Assembly (NCBI GenBank): GCA_905250115.1
Contig: CAJNOI010000068.1
Coordinates: 158,637-222,636 of the forward strand
DNA from: Adineta steineri
Taxonomy: Eukaryota > Rotifera > Eurotatoria > Adinetida > Adinetidae
Direction: 5' to 3'
DNA: 64,000 nucleotides
Every line of letters begins with the position of its first letter. Positions within the stretch are counted from its first letter, which is position 1. Under the pieces are notes generated by a model, which saw only the letters and a list, made by a program, of their open reading frames with translations, had not been told where the DNA came from and searched no databases. Below are positions 24,152 through 34,867 of this stretch, one piece after another. The position numbers and the translations under genes are program-made.

Positions 24152-24876
24152 TTAAGCTAATTGAAGACGAATTTGATCATCTGCATTATAAAGACCAACA
24201 TAAAGTATCCATGGAAGTGGACATTTTATAATAGAAACATTAATTTCATGTACCAAAGATACTGATTCATTTTTTAAACGTATTTTATGTCGATCATAAT
24301 CAATAAATAATTCAACTGTATGATTTATATCCATTTCACATTTAAAACCATCATATTGATGATGGTGACCTGCCCAACCATATACAGTTGAAGCTTTATA
24401 TAAACTTGATTTTAAAGATGCATGTTTTGATATAATACCAAAAAACACCCATTCAGGTATACCTAATTTTTTAATTTGAAAACGAAATTTATGCATTCCG
24501 GAATAATATTCTTTTTTCTCCACAAACTGCTGCATCATCATTCGTTGAACCATGTGTAATAGAATAATTCATATTATTTGTTTGAGTATCATCAACAGCT
24601 GGATGAAATGTATCGATAGATGTATGAGAAAGTTTGATTTTATCTATAAATGAATTTTTCTAATCAAGATTTTATATCATTCTCCATAGTATTCGTTTCT
24701 ATACGAGCTTTCTTTAATTGTTGACTAATTTGTTGAAATATTTTATTCATTTCGATAATATATTTCATAAAAGCATTTTTAAATTGCTGTCGAATTTCTT
24801 TTGTTGTTTGTTGAATTTTTAAAATTTCTTTACACAATGCTGAACAAGACAATTTTTCTAATATAACTGAAGTCAT
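24152..24876 (-). pseudogene. B-box/coiled-coil/SPRY-like paralogue, broken
   Basis: This is a decayed relative of the genes at 28333 and 29904. The N-terminal zinc-binding B-box is missing. Coiled-coil sequence (24876-24667) runs to MENDIKS and then hits TGA where the paralogues have Trp (SEWTEKL). A second frame (about 24645-24510) carries the linker, and a third (24553-24152) the whole SPRY-like domain: YYSGMHKFRFQI, FFGIISK, VYGWAG and CPLPWILYVGL. At least two frame changes and one stop separate the parts and no splice sites rescue them, so a pseudogene is most likely. The C-terminal domain is well preserved, so the loss may be recent. Confidence 0.65.
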
Positions 24877-25054
24877 GAAAATGTGTTAGAGGTTTTACTT
24901 TCCTTCTATTCTTGTAGAAAAAAAAGACAAAAATCGGATTCTATCGTCTTTTTTTTTCTTTTTGAAACATTATATGACAATAGAAAAGTATTAAACTTGA
25001 AAGAAGTAAAAGGGATATATGTTTTTTTAGTGCATAAGATTTTATAATTGTATT

Positions 25055-25930
25055 TTAACACGACATTGGAAGTATTTCTGAAAGTGCATTAATATAGTAT
25101 GTACCATTTTCACTATTTTCATTCCAAGCATAAACAATGACTGTTTGAGTTTCAGTAATATTCTTATTTATGCAAGTCAACTGTATTGAACTTTGAAAAA
25201 AGTTTTGTAATTCTTTTGCAGTTGGTTGTAAGAAATGTTCTGGACCTTGATCAACCCATGGTACAGAATGTTCAGATCGTGGACGTGGATCCCAACCAGT
25301 TGGAAGTGGTATGACAACTTTTCCACCACTTTGAATAGCAAAATTCCACCATCTAATGAACGAAATGGAGAACTCTATGAGCAAATATTGTTATTATTCT
25401 TGAATATATTTAAAAGAAAACATTTACTTCTACAGTTCCACCACCTCCAATTCCATACGATGATAGTGCATCAAACCCAATGGCATCAACACGAGTTTTA
25501 CATCTTGCTATATCACCATCCATTAAAACCATGTATGGATTCTGTAAACCTAAAATAATATATATATGTATTTTTTTTTCTTTTGAATTATTGAAACAAA
25601 ACGTACCTCGATTAATAACTTTTTGACAAAAATTGTTAAATACTCGTCTACTACCTTCCCATCCACCACCACAAAGTTAATAGAATGAAATATATTTGTA
25701 CAATTTGGTCCAAATGCACAATAAGTATCAAAAGCCCAATAATCAAAACCAGCATATCTTGCATATCACTATTTATAGTAACATTTGTATCTGAATTAAC
25801 TTTAGCAAAAAATGGTAAACGATAATGAAAATGTTCTGGACTCATCGCTCGATGTGAATAATATGATATTGCATCATATTGTCCATTAATTAAATTTCAA
25901 GCATCCCAACGATCTATATTGTTATCTCAT
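25055..25930 (-). pseudogene. glycosyl-hydrolase-like (GH99/WbsX-like) gene, broken
   Basis: Reading the minus strand from about 25930: RWDA, a TGA at 25899-25897, then QYDAISYYSHRAMSPEHF and LPFFAKVNSD. A frame change near 25750 leads to AGFDYWAFDTYCAFGPNC, and another near 25685 leads to CGGGWEGSRRVFNNFCQK. Two introns still look usable (donor near 25605, acceptor near 25557; donor near 25438, acceptor near 25384). The last exon has VVIPLPTGWDPRPR and VIVYAWNENSENG and stops at 25055. The WAFDTY stretch and the late YAWNE-like motif recall GH99/WbsX-like alpha/beta-barrel hydrolases; this is a weak family call. The N-terminal third is absent. Confidence 0.55.
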
Positions 25931-26191
25931 ATTTGACAAGAGGTTTATACTTATATTGATAAATGACAGAAGACTTTTCATAGGTAATAAGTAATTATGA
26001 TGCTATGATTAATCTCGTTTTAATACAACAATTAAACTTTTAAAATTACCAAATTACAATACGTATGTTTTTAAGCGTCTTATTTTATTGATTCGTTGTA
26101 CAGGACGAATCGATAATTCCCGTTTCTAAACCCTATCCTTTCAGTCTAGGGAATTTATTTAAAAGAAAGAGAAGAATGACTATGTATGTGT

Positions 26192-26695
26192 TTAATATTT
26201 TTTATTATCATGTGGTTTTATTATATAAAAAAAGAGAATGGCTAAAATAACAAAAGCTATATTTTTCCAGTATTTTGAAATATGATCTGTAAGCAATTGT
26301 TTTCGACGACATTCTATTAAATGTTCTTGAAGATTTTCTCGACAACCTTTCCATCCACAATTATCGATACAATTAACTATTTGTCTTGGACATGTACAAG
26401 ATATATGATCATTAAAATTACTTCGTTGAATATTCATTTGTTGACATAATGTACATTGAACTAATAAACGATTTAATTGATTTAATACAACTCGACTAAT
26501 GACAGGTAAAAATTGATTGCCTATTTGTCGACATGATGGACAAGATAATTGTTGTTGCATCCATTGCATAATACATTCTTGACAATACGTATTTCCACAT
26601 GATTTACAATTCATTGGTGATTGAAATGGTTCATTACATATACTACATTTAAGTTCAATATCAATTTCATCTTCATTTGTATATATATAAGTCAT
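26192..26695 (-). CDS. RING/TRAF-type zinc-finger protein with C-terminal membrane anchor
   Basis: An intronless 167-aa protein starting at the ATG at 26695. Residues 17-57 form a RING finger (CSICNEPF, CKSCGNTYCQEC, CPSC). Residues about 80-130 carry a TRAF-type zinc-finger pattern (CTLCQQ, DHISCTCPRQIVNC, CGWKGCRENLQEHLIEC). A single hydrophobic helix (about 145-161, IAFVILAILFFYII) lies just before the charged end, as in tail-anchored proteins. RING domains recruit E2 enzymes, so a membrane-bound ubiquitin ligase facing the cytosol is the natural inference. The MATH domain of true TRAFs is absent. Confidence 0.85.
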   Translation of the reverse strand: MTYIYTNEDEIDIELKCSICNEPFQSPMNCKSCGNTYCQECIMQWMQQQLSCPSCRQIGNQFLPVISRVVLNQLNRLLVQCTLCQQMNIQRSNFNDHISCTCPRQIVNCIDNCGWKGCRENLQEHLIECRRKQLLTDHISKYWKNIAFVILAILFFYIIKPHDNKKY

Positions 26696-27133
26696 ATATT
26701 ATGATAATAAAAAAATATACGTCGTAGTACTTTATGCTATTTGAAACGTGATTTCTATTTGTCTTCTAACGATGTGTGAGGTGATAAGCAGAACGAAAGA
26801 AAAAAAACACACACACAATTTTCTCTCTTGTGTACTACTGTCTACCTTTCTGTACTATTCGAATAAACACGTGGTTTCATATTATTCTGTTTTTTTAACG
26901 AAAGAAGTTAATTTTGTAAAGTATGAAATATATGTCTAATTTATTAAATAGAAAATGATAACTGTAAGATTTTTGGAATCATTGAATTTAAACTAAAAGA
27001 TAAAGTGAACAATTCTATATTTTCCTCTTTGCTTTATCTATTATACTGAATTTCTTTTTTTTTCTTCCATTCTTTTAACTAAACACGTTCGTTCCATACA
27101 CATAAATATTCATCGTCCATATAACATATAGAC
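26696..27133. other. shared 5' region between divergent genes
   Basis: This lies between the divergently transcribed RING gene and the next plus-strand gene. No other feature was seen. Confidence 0.4.
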
Positions 27134-28196
27134 ATGGGTAGTATCTTATCTACATCAGCTGATAATTTTCTAACATCAAGTTTAATATCATCTCAGCTTA
27201 TACATCGTCATACATTATCTACATGTTATGATGCCATATTTGATGTATCTTTATCTTCAAAAATAAATTCAATACTTATAAGTGATGATGGTAGACTTCG
27301 ATTATTTAATATTGATTCGAACAATGATGGACAATTAATTGAAATAACAGGAGAATCAACCAAAACATTAACTCATGAACAAATACATGATATTATATGG
27401 AGTACACAACTTGATCGATTTCTTGTTTTGACATCAAAACGTTTATCAACGTATGATAAAGAAAATAATTTAGTTAATCTTGATCTAAAACTTGAAAAGG
27501 GTAAATCTTTTTTTTTAAATTTATTCTTTCGAACTATTTGTGATTTCTTACTTAGGTAGTCCTCCATTTTGGCGTATGGCTTGTTGGTCATCTCATCTTG
27601 TTTTAAATCTTGGTTTAGGTACATCTATACGTTATTATAATTTACTTTCATCATCATCAATTTCTTTAATAAATTCTTACACACGTTCATCTCTTGGTTA
27701 TACAAATTCAGATTTACTTTCATTACTTTCACTTAGTCCACAATTAATACTTGGTATTAATGTTGAATTAACTGATAATCGTCATGTTATTGATCTATTT
27801 TCTATATCTGATACAACAAAATTTCATCGTCTTAAACGTATTAATTCAAATGAACCATGTCCACTTGATATTATAACATCCTTACGTAATTATACCTGGT
27901 TATGTAAATCTCATTGGCCATCCGATGATTGCCTATGTATAGTTGAATCTGATGGTCAAGTTAATAAATTAAATTTACAAGAACAAAATGGTTATATTCT
28001 TAATTTAAGATTATTAGCTGATCGATCATATTTTGTTATTATACGTACACCAAGTAAATTACCAAAAGAAATCGATATTATGGAATTGAATAAAATCGAT
28101 CAAGATAAAAAAGAACGACGAGGACGACAAACAATAGGCAAATTACCTGGAAATCTTCTATTAGAAGTTTATAAAATCCCAAATACAATAAAATAA
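27134..28196 (+). CDS. unrecognised protein with N-myristoylation-like start
   Basis: Two exons (27134-27500, 27556-28196) with a 55-bp GT/AG intron give 335 aa. The start MGSILSTS fits an N-myristoylation signal (Gly2, Ser6), suggesting membrane attachment through lipid. The body alternates hydrophobic strands and short polar turns (INSILISDDGRLRLFNID, DRFLVLTSKRLSTYDKE, YTWLCKSHWPSDDCLCIVES), which resembles a WD/NHL-like beta-propeller, but no repeat signature is firm. The end is basic (KKERRGRQ) then ordered again. It is convergent with the B-box gene at 28333, with only 136 bp between the stops and no palindrome there. Confidence 0.75.
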
Positions 28197-28332
28197 AAAA
28201 AAAGAACGATATTTTTTTGTTTGTATGTAAATGATTCAGATAGAAATAAAAGGATTACAATTTATGAAAAACTTAAAAACAACTAATAAATTAAAATCAT
28301 ATGTAATTACTTGAATAAATAAATACGATTAT

Positions 28333-29325
28333 TTATTCTTTATTGTCAATAAATCGAACGTTCGGTTGCCATGGAAATGGGCATTTTCTAATATCAACAC
28401 CGAGAACATGTGTTCGAGCTGTTCTTTCATTTGTTAAACTAATAGATTCTCTATCACAATCGATATTTAACATAAATATATCATCAGCTTGAATATCAGT
28501 TCTATATCCATTATAATTCGCTTTTATGTCATCACCTAAATAAACAAGATTCTTCTCTGACCATCCATAGAATGTTCGATTTATATATGTATCTATATCT
28601 TCAGAAACAGTTTTTGATATAATACCAAGTATTACTGAAGTATTCGGTCCATATTCTTTAATTTTAAATCGAAATGAATGTACACCCGATGAATAGTCAC
28701 TATTGACTGTTTTATATGGATCATCATTTCGTTCTATTATAAATCTTTGATATTTACTCTGATATGCACTTCTAGGAAATGATTCAGTAGGATTATCATT
28801 TGACATATCATCAAGAGAAATTTTTGATATAAATGCAGGTGAACTTCTATCTTCATGAAGTTGAATTTTTTGTTGTTCGATAAAAGTTCGTTTTAATTTT
28901 TGAAGTTTTTCGGTCCATTCACTTATATCATTTTCAAAATAGTTTCCATATTCACGTGCTTCACTTAATTGTTTTGTTAGGAGTGCAAGTTTCTCTTTAA
29001 CATTATCGGTACGTTGTCGAACAGTAGTTAAAACTTGTTGTCGAGTATCATTAGCTACTTGACGAATTTTATTAATAGATTGTTGTTCCCATCGTTCAAT
29101 CTGTTGTAGGAATATATCACAATTGTGTTCTGTTGTTTGTCCTACCATATCTTGTTTTAATTGATTATGTGAAAGAAAAACTTGATTCATTTGTTTTTCA
29201 AGTAATTCTCGATGGTCATTTGTATGACGCATACAAAAATTTTGTGAGCAACCACGACATATAAATATACCTGCTGTTTGACCACATGTCGCACAAGAAG
29301 TATTTTTTGATTGTACAAAAGGCAT
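28333..29325 (-). CDS. B-box, coiled-coil, SPRY-like protein (TRIM-like without RING)
   Basis: An intronless 330-aa protein from the ATG at 29325. A zinc-binding B-box-type cluster lies at residues 11-38 (C11, C14, C23, C26, C31, H34, H38). A long helical coiled coil follows at about 45-170. The C-terminal domain (about 205-330) shows YSSGVHSFRFKI, VILGIISK, FYGWSEKN, LNIDCD, ISLTNE and CPFPWQPNVRF, consistent with a B30.2/SPRY-type sandwich. The order is that of TRIM proteins, without the RING, so ligase activity is not expected. A full paralogue lies at 29904 and a broken one at 24152, all on the same strand, suggesting local tandem duplication. Confidence 0.85.
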   Translation of the reverse strand: MPFVQSKNTSCATCGQTAGIFICRGCSQNFCMRHTNDHRELLEKQMNQVFLSHNQLKQDMVGQTTEHNCDIFLQQIERWEQQSINKIRQVANDTRQQVLTTVRQRTDNVKEKLALLTKQLSEAREYGNYFENDISEWTEKLQKLKRTFIEQQKIQLHEDRSSPAFISKISLDDMSNDNPTESFPRSAYQSKYQRFIIERNDDPYKTVNSDYSSGVHSFRFKIKEYGPNTSVILGIISKTVSEDIDTYINRTFYGWSEKNLVYLGDDIKANYNGYRTDIQADDIFMLNIDCDRESISLTNERTARTHVLGVDIRKCPFPWQPNVRFIDNKE

Positions 29326-29903
29326 TTAACACGTTTTGTAGGAGATAGTCAAGGTATAGTAAATAAAGACAAAAGAAAATGAAAGAGAGTAAGCACAAGG
29401 TAAATGATATTTATCTTGTAATATATATGATATCAATCTGGAAGAATAAAATATTGTAAAGGTGTCTGTTTGATGCATGATATTATAAGATCTTTTTTTT
29501 ATCGTAAGATGATGAAATAAAAAGGATATTACCATGTGACTCATATCAAATGCTGGAAATTTTCATATTTCCAGTGGAACTATACTTTTGAGTCTCTAGA
29601 GTACCGACTACAAATAACAAAAATGATGTATTTTAACAATAAAATTTCATAAAAAGAAACCACCTGCAGATAAGATAACAAGAATATCTACGTGTCTGGT
29701 TAATATTGAAGATAAACGAAAAGAGAAAACTGTAATGCATGTTTATACTCTTTTTGTAAATAACAATTATTAAAATCTTAAGTTTTTTTTTATTAACTGA
29801 ATAAATATTTTTCGAAAAAAAAAACAATTACAAATAAAATCACATAGTGTATATTAAACTTATTATTGTAGTTCATTATAAAGTGTGGATGATGATGATG
29901 ATG
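29326..29903. other. intergenic, AT-rich
   Basis: No gene was seen between the two B-box paralogues. Confidence 0.4.
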
Positions 29904-31001
29904 TTAATAATGTGATTTTTCTTCGGAATTTGAACGTAACCAAAGACGAACATGTTGTTGCCATGGAAATGGACATTTATGAAGATCAATAGTTAATTCA
30001 TACGATTGACTGGTGTGTTCATTTTTTAAAGTAATTTTTTTTTCATCACAATCAATAGTTAATTCATATTGACCACCAGTTTGATAATCACTACGATATT
30101 TATTATAATTTAGTTTTTCTTTACCACCAAGATAAACAAGATCGTTTGATCCCCAACCATAAAATGATGAATTTCTATATGGATCTTCATCGCTCGATGT
30201 AAGTTCGGATATAATTCCAAATAGAATTGAACTATTTATTTCATAACGTTCAATTACATATTGAAATTTATGTTGACCTGATGAATATGATGTTTGTATT
30301 TGTGCAGGTAAAAGATCATCAAAATGACTATGATTGATTTGTTTATATTGATCATAATCATAATGTTGTTGTAGTTGTTGTTGTAATTGTTGTTGTTGTT
30401 GTTGTTGTTGATGTTGATGTTGAAAAGTTCTAGAATGATATTCATTTTGAAATGAACTATTTGATGTTGCATTGAGTGAAAATCTTGATATAAATGGAGT
30501 TGAATGAGAAGCTTCATTAATATTAATTGTTTGTTGACCAGCAAATGTACGTCGTATTTCATTAAGTTTCTCCGTCCATTCTTTTAAATCATTTTCATAA
30601 AAACCACCAGTTTGTCGAGCTTTATCTAATTCTTGTTTTAATTGTTCTAATTTTTCTTTTAAATTATCTGAACGGTGTCGAACAGTAATTGTTAATTCTT
30701 GTCGAGTCTCTTGAGCATATTGACGAATTTTTTCAATGGATTCTTGTTCCCATTGATTAACTTGTACCATTAAAGAATGTTGATATTGTTCTGTTGTTTG
30801 TCCTTTTATATTTTGTTTGACTGAATCATAATTATGATAAATAACATTCATAGATTTTAGAAGATGTTCTCGATGTTCACTAGCATGTAGTTGACAAAAA
30901 TTTTTTTCACATCCATGACATAAAAAAACTCCAGCCAATTTAATACAAACTGAACAATTATTTTTTGTTCGTTTTAAAGAAGCCATAATATGTTTATCCA
31001 T
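29904..31001 (-). CDS. B-box, coiled-coil, poly-Gln, SPRY-like protein
   Basis: An intronless 365-aa paralogue of the gene at 28333. The B-box ligands are C16, C19, C28, C31, C36, H39 and H43, followed by a coiled coil to about residue 175. A Gln/His-rich insert, encoded by a CAA-rich repeat (about 30352-30425), separates this from the SPRY-like domain (about 240-360: YSSGQHKFQYVI, ILFGIISE, FYGWGSNDLVYLGG, LTIDCDEKKITLKNEH, CPFPWQQHVRL). The poly-Gln tract is absent from the sister gene and may vary in length. The start is the first ATG (31001); a second Met lies at residue 6. Confidence 0.85.
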   Translation of the reverse strand: MDKHIMASLKRTKNNCSVCIKLAGVFLCHGCEKNFCQLHASEHREHLLKSMNVIYHNYDSVKQNIKGQTTEQYQHSLMVQVNQWEQESIEKIRQYAQETRQELTITVRHRSDNLKEKLEQLKQELDKARQTGGFYENDLKEWTEKLNEIRRTFAGQQTININEASHSTPFISRFSLNATSNSSFQNEYHSRTFQHQHQQQQQQQQLQQQLQQHYDYDQYKQINHSHFDDLLPAQIQTSYSSGQHKFQYVIERYEINSSILFGIISELTSSDEDPYRNSSFYGWGSNDLVYLGGKEKLNYNKYRSDYQTGGQYELTIDCDEKKITLKNEHTSQSYELTIDLHKCPFPWQQHVRLWLRSNSEEKSHY

Positions 31002-31396
31002 TGTTAGTGTTAATGATAAATGTAAGTAAAAAAAAACTCAAGGTGAAATGATAGTTATCTTATTGTACGATATCAGTTTTTTTTCTCTAGTCGAAATATC
31101 TTGTTGAGGTTCTTTTATCTTATTGTGTTGAAAATATATTTTAGTTGTTTGCTGATAACTTTATTCGTACGTCATGCGGTTATTTATTCTTGACTAATAG
31201 AAACACACAACGTAAAATCTACAAAATAAAAAATTTGTTTTTCTCTCAGAAATATACTAATTTTGCTATTGGATACTGATTTGACTGCATATTCAAATAA
31301 TGTAGCACAATGTCCGACCGCTATTCAATTATAGTCAATGTTCATTGTTTTCTCTCAATAAATATAATACACATTTATAATTTTCTATCATTTTCA

Positions 31397-31660
31397 ATGT
31401 CTTATAAGCGTCTTTTTCTTTATTATGTTATTTTTCTATCATTAATCTTCTCATCTGTGAGAGCAATAGAACCTGTTTGTAAATGGTATGGAATAGCACC
31501 ATTTTGTTTTATTGGTAATTCATGTCCAGAAAATTGTTGGCAAGCAGCAGCAAGTGATCGTGGTGATGGTGCATACTGTTGGTTTAGTCAAAAAAATTAT
31601 TGTTGTTGTGTAAAAAAAGCAATTGATTCAATTATTAATTCATTAGTTAATTCTAACTGA
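31397..31660 (+). CDS. small secreted Cys-rich peptide
   Basis: Starting at the ATG at 31397, the frame gives 87 aa with a clear signal peptide (RLFLYYVIFLSLIFSSVRA). The mature part has nine Cys, in the pattern CKWYGIAPFC, CPENC, YCWFSQKNYCCCV. The C-x-W-x-G-x-A-P-F-C start and closing KxYCC resemble a small extracellular Cys-rich module found in several animals and fungi; I know of no firm function. An in-frame ATG 87 nt upstream would add a polar, less signal-like leader, so I prefer the inner start. The gene is intronless, with AATAAA shortly after the stop, then palindrome 9 about 140 bp on. Confidence 0.75.
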   Translation: MSYKRLFLYYVIFLSLIFSSVRAIEPVCKWYGIAPFCFIGNSCPENCWQAAASDRGDGAYCWFSQKNYCCCVKKAIDSIINSLVNSN

Positions 31661-31800
31661 TAAAACTATTTGTCTCTGTTTGTAAATAAATAAACTTATG
31701 TAAATCAGAAATAACGATATTATGACTTATTTTTAGTCGCTTATAGATTTAATACTGTTTTTTTTCTGAGCAAAAGACGATATATTAAGCAATCTACCAT

Positions 31801-31869
31801 CTTGAGAGTGTGGGTATGAGTATAGGTGTAGGTGTATTAATTCGTTCTATCCCATACCCACCCCTCAAG
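31801..31869. repeat. telomere-like palindrome, copy 9
   Basis: CTTGAGAGTGTGGGTATG faces CCCATACCCACCCCTCAAG, with GGTGTAGGTGT inside. It is 140 bp after the Cys-rich peptide gene. Confidence 0.85.
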
Positions 31870-32200
31870 ATTTCTTTTTTAAACTAAAAAGATGAAGCAG
31901 AACTAATTATAATAACTGGTGTTGTTGCACGATTTAAACTGTAAAAAACATTTAATATCAATACTGTCTCTACTATATTCACAATATAATATTTCTGTTT
32001 AACGGATAATGTTACGAAAAGAATTATTGAGAAGGATTCGAAAAAGATATTGAAACAATATATAGTATATTTAAAGATTTGTTTATAGAAAATAGATCAA
32101 CAGTAAATGCCCAAACAATACATGAAAGAAAATGAAAATATCTTCGATCGTAAAATCTATTAGAGAGAATAATATCTAAACTTGTACATTTGACCGAATT

Positions 32201-32260
32201 CAAAGGGTGTAGGTGTGAGTGAGGATGATAGAGAAGAAGAGACACCCATACCCTCAAGAT
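32201..32260. repeat. telomere-like palindrome, copy 10
   Basis: AAGGGTGTAGGTGTGAGTGAG faces GACACCCATACCCTCAAG. It lies about 110 bp beyond the 3' end of the NHL gene at 32373, so palindromes 9 and 10 both fall between these convergent genes. Confidence 0.75.
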
Positions 32261-32372
32261 TCTATGACAAAAGCTTTATTTGTGACTATATTAATTCAAT
32301 GATAATATTTCTTTTATTCTAAATTTTAATTGTTCAATATTTTAAAATTTCTGAATAATGTAGAATCCATTA

Positions 32373-33764
32373 TTAGTAGTTATAATATAGAGTCATAGAT
32401 ATAAGATAACATCCCATAATTATTGTTCCAAGTAATGTAAAAGATACTGCTATTTCTTGACCATTATTTGTCGTAGATGTCATTAAGCTGCGCTTTGTTG
32501 TTGTTATTTTTGTAGTCGATTTTGTTGTAATACGTAAGGTTGATGAAGTCGGTACTAAGAATAAAATTATATGTTCATTATTAATCAAATAATGTAAGAT
32601 CGAAATAATCTTTCTCTTTTGTAAATTACCTGTCGCAATCGATTGACCTGTAGTTATTGTCTGATCTAAGAGAATTTCAAAAGAAAATCTTTTTCTAATA
32701 ATAAAATAATTATATTCTTACTTGCATTATACAGAAATTGAAATTTCTGAACTCTGTTATTATAATAATCACTAGTATATAACGACCCAGTACTATCAAA
32801 TGCAATGCTAGCCGGAGAGTATAACTGATTCATTTGAGTTCCAGTTGTACCAGTACAAGCTGCTATGCAAGTGCCAGAGTCAGAACCAAGTTTCCATCGA
32901 AGAATTCGATTATTTCCTGAATCAGCAATATACATATATCCATTTGTATCTACAACAACTGCACCGGGTTTAAAGAGTTGTTTTAAACTACTACCAGATG
33001 TTCCATTTCCAGCAACCGTTATCCCATATAATGATTGATATTTCCACATCTGAATTCGATGATTATTAAAATCAGCAATATATAAACTAAGATTATCGTC
33101 AACAAATATCCCATCAGGTGAATTCAGTTGATATGATAACGATCCAACAACTCCATTACCAGCAACCGTTATTGCAACTGATGAGTTTGGTGCAAATCGT
33201 ACTACCATATCATCATCATATGCACTTATGTAAAATTTATCATATTTGTCTTTAAACATATAAAATCCATGACCAAAGGATCCTGTTAATATATTTGATG
33301 GATTTGTACCAGTTGTTGACCATTTTTGTATTCGTATATTCCATGCATCATATACGTATAATGATTCATCAACAACAATAACATCATAAGGATGATCAAA
33401 CTGATAGATTGCAGTACCTGGACCTGATCCAATGATATTAATAACTTGTAAACTAGTTAAATTAACTACTACTATTCGATAATTATTCCATTCAGCTATA
33501 TATAAAATATCACTACTTGAAATACTTATACCACGAGGAGAATTGAGAGTATTATTTGTTTTTCCAGCTGTGCCATTCGATAATCCTGCTACTGTTGTTG
33601 CATTTTCAGCCCAAACTGCAGTGAATGATACATTGACATATACTACAATTAAATGAAATCTTTTTTAAAATCAATATAGATAGTTCAAAGTTCTTACATA
33701 TTGTCGAATTAATAAATCCAATAGCATTAATAACAACTATGATAACCAATAATTGATACGTCAT
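32373..33764 (-). CDS. NHL-repeat membrane or GPI-anchored surface protein
   Basis: Four exons (33764-33698, 33642-32722, 32665-32630, 32554-32373) give 401 aa with all phases consistent; exon 3 is 36 nt. A signal peptide (LLVIIVVINAIGFINS) comes first. Then there are six or so NHL-type repeats with the turn TVAGNGxxGS, QLxxP and (L/M)YIADxxNNR(I/V)QxW, expected to close a beta-propeller to about residue 325. A Thr-rich linker (STLRITTKSTTKITTTK) and a C-terminal hydrophobic segment (VSFTLLGTIIMGCYLISM) end the protein, so it is anchored by a helix or GPI. It differs from the NHL gene at 16372, which has N-terminal Cys-rich modules and no anchor. The function is probably extracellular binding; the ligand is unknown. 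Confidence 0.88.
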
Positions 33765-34867
33765 TGTGATCTATCTATTTGAAGAAAACAGTTTTGAAGA
33801 AAAATATGAAAAGAAACTATTAGTAATTATACATGAAAACATCTCTCATTTTAATTTTGGTAGAAAGAGAATTAATTTCCTGACAATATAGAATACTTAT
33901 AGGATATTGCTTTCATCATAAAAAATTGTTGAAAGTTAAAGAGAGTAAAATGAGTGGAGAATATCATGAATATCTTCAGAATGAAAATTAGATTTGTTTT
34001 TTTTTGTTTATGTATAGTCACACAGTTTATATTCATTAAGTATTTTTCTTCAAGAAGAAAACGATTTGAATATCTTTAAATTATAGAAGTATTATGAAAT
34101 GTAAAGATTAGCGATTCTCAAAATATTTCGTCAAATTAATTTAAATGATAACTATAAGGATTTTGAGACATACAGTGAATCATATTATATAGCGACAATA
34201 ATTAATAATTTTTTTCTTTTACTCTATACTCCATATATGTCGAAATTAGAATATTATTGAGTCTAATATTTTTTTTCTCTATTTCTCTCTTTCAGTATAT
34301 TGATAAAATCGTTTAATAAGTAAAATAACGTAAATGAAATGTAGGATGATTCATTTTTATCCAGTCAAAAGAAATATAATAATGTAGAATTTTCAGTTGT
34401 ACGAAACCTATTTGTATCAATCAACTTTAGTACGATAATGATAATTATAACCATAGAGATGAACATTTCTTTTGATCTAATAAAAATAAATCATCCTACA
34501 CTTCATTTGTATTATTTTATTTATATAAACTTCATACTTTCTCAAGTCAAATTCATTCTTCTTAAAAATATCCATTTTTACGAATAAAAGGAAGTTTGCC
34601 CTAGAATTTGATTTCTAACTAACATGGTGCCCATAATCTGTTTGTCACTAGACATAATAAACAATGACATCCTCGCTGAACATCTTTGTTCTGCTGGTGA
34701 ATAACAATTGACTAATATTTTATTTGTAATTTGTAAAGCCTTTTAACTAATACAACAAAAAGACAAAATTTCATTTGAAAGCTTCCAGTCTATCAACTGC
34801 TTAACCTGTTCATTTGCACATCAGTTTCTGATAGAACACATGATTAATCTCTGCAAAGAAAAAAAAA
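33765..34867. other. intergenic, AT-rich
   Basis: No gene or palindrome copy was seen. Confidence 0.45.
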
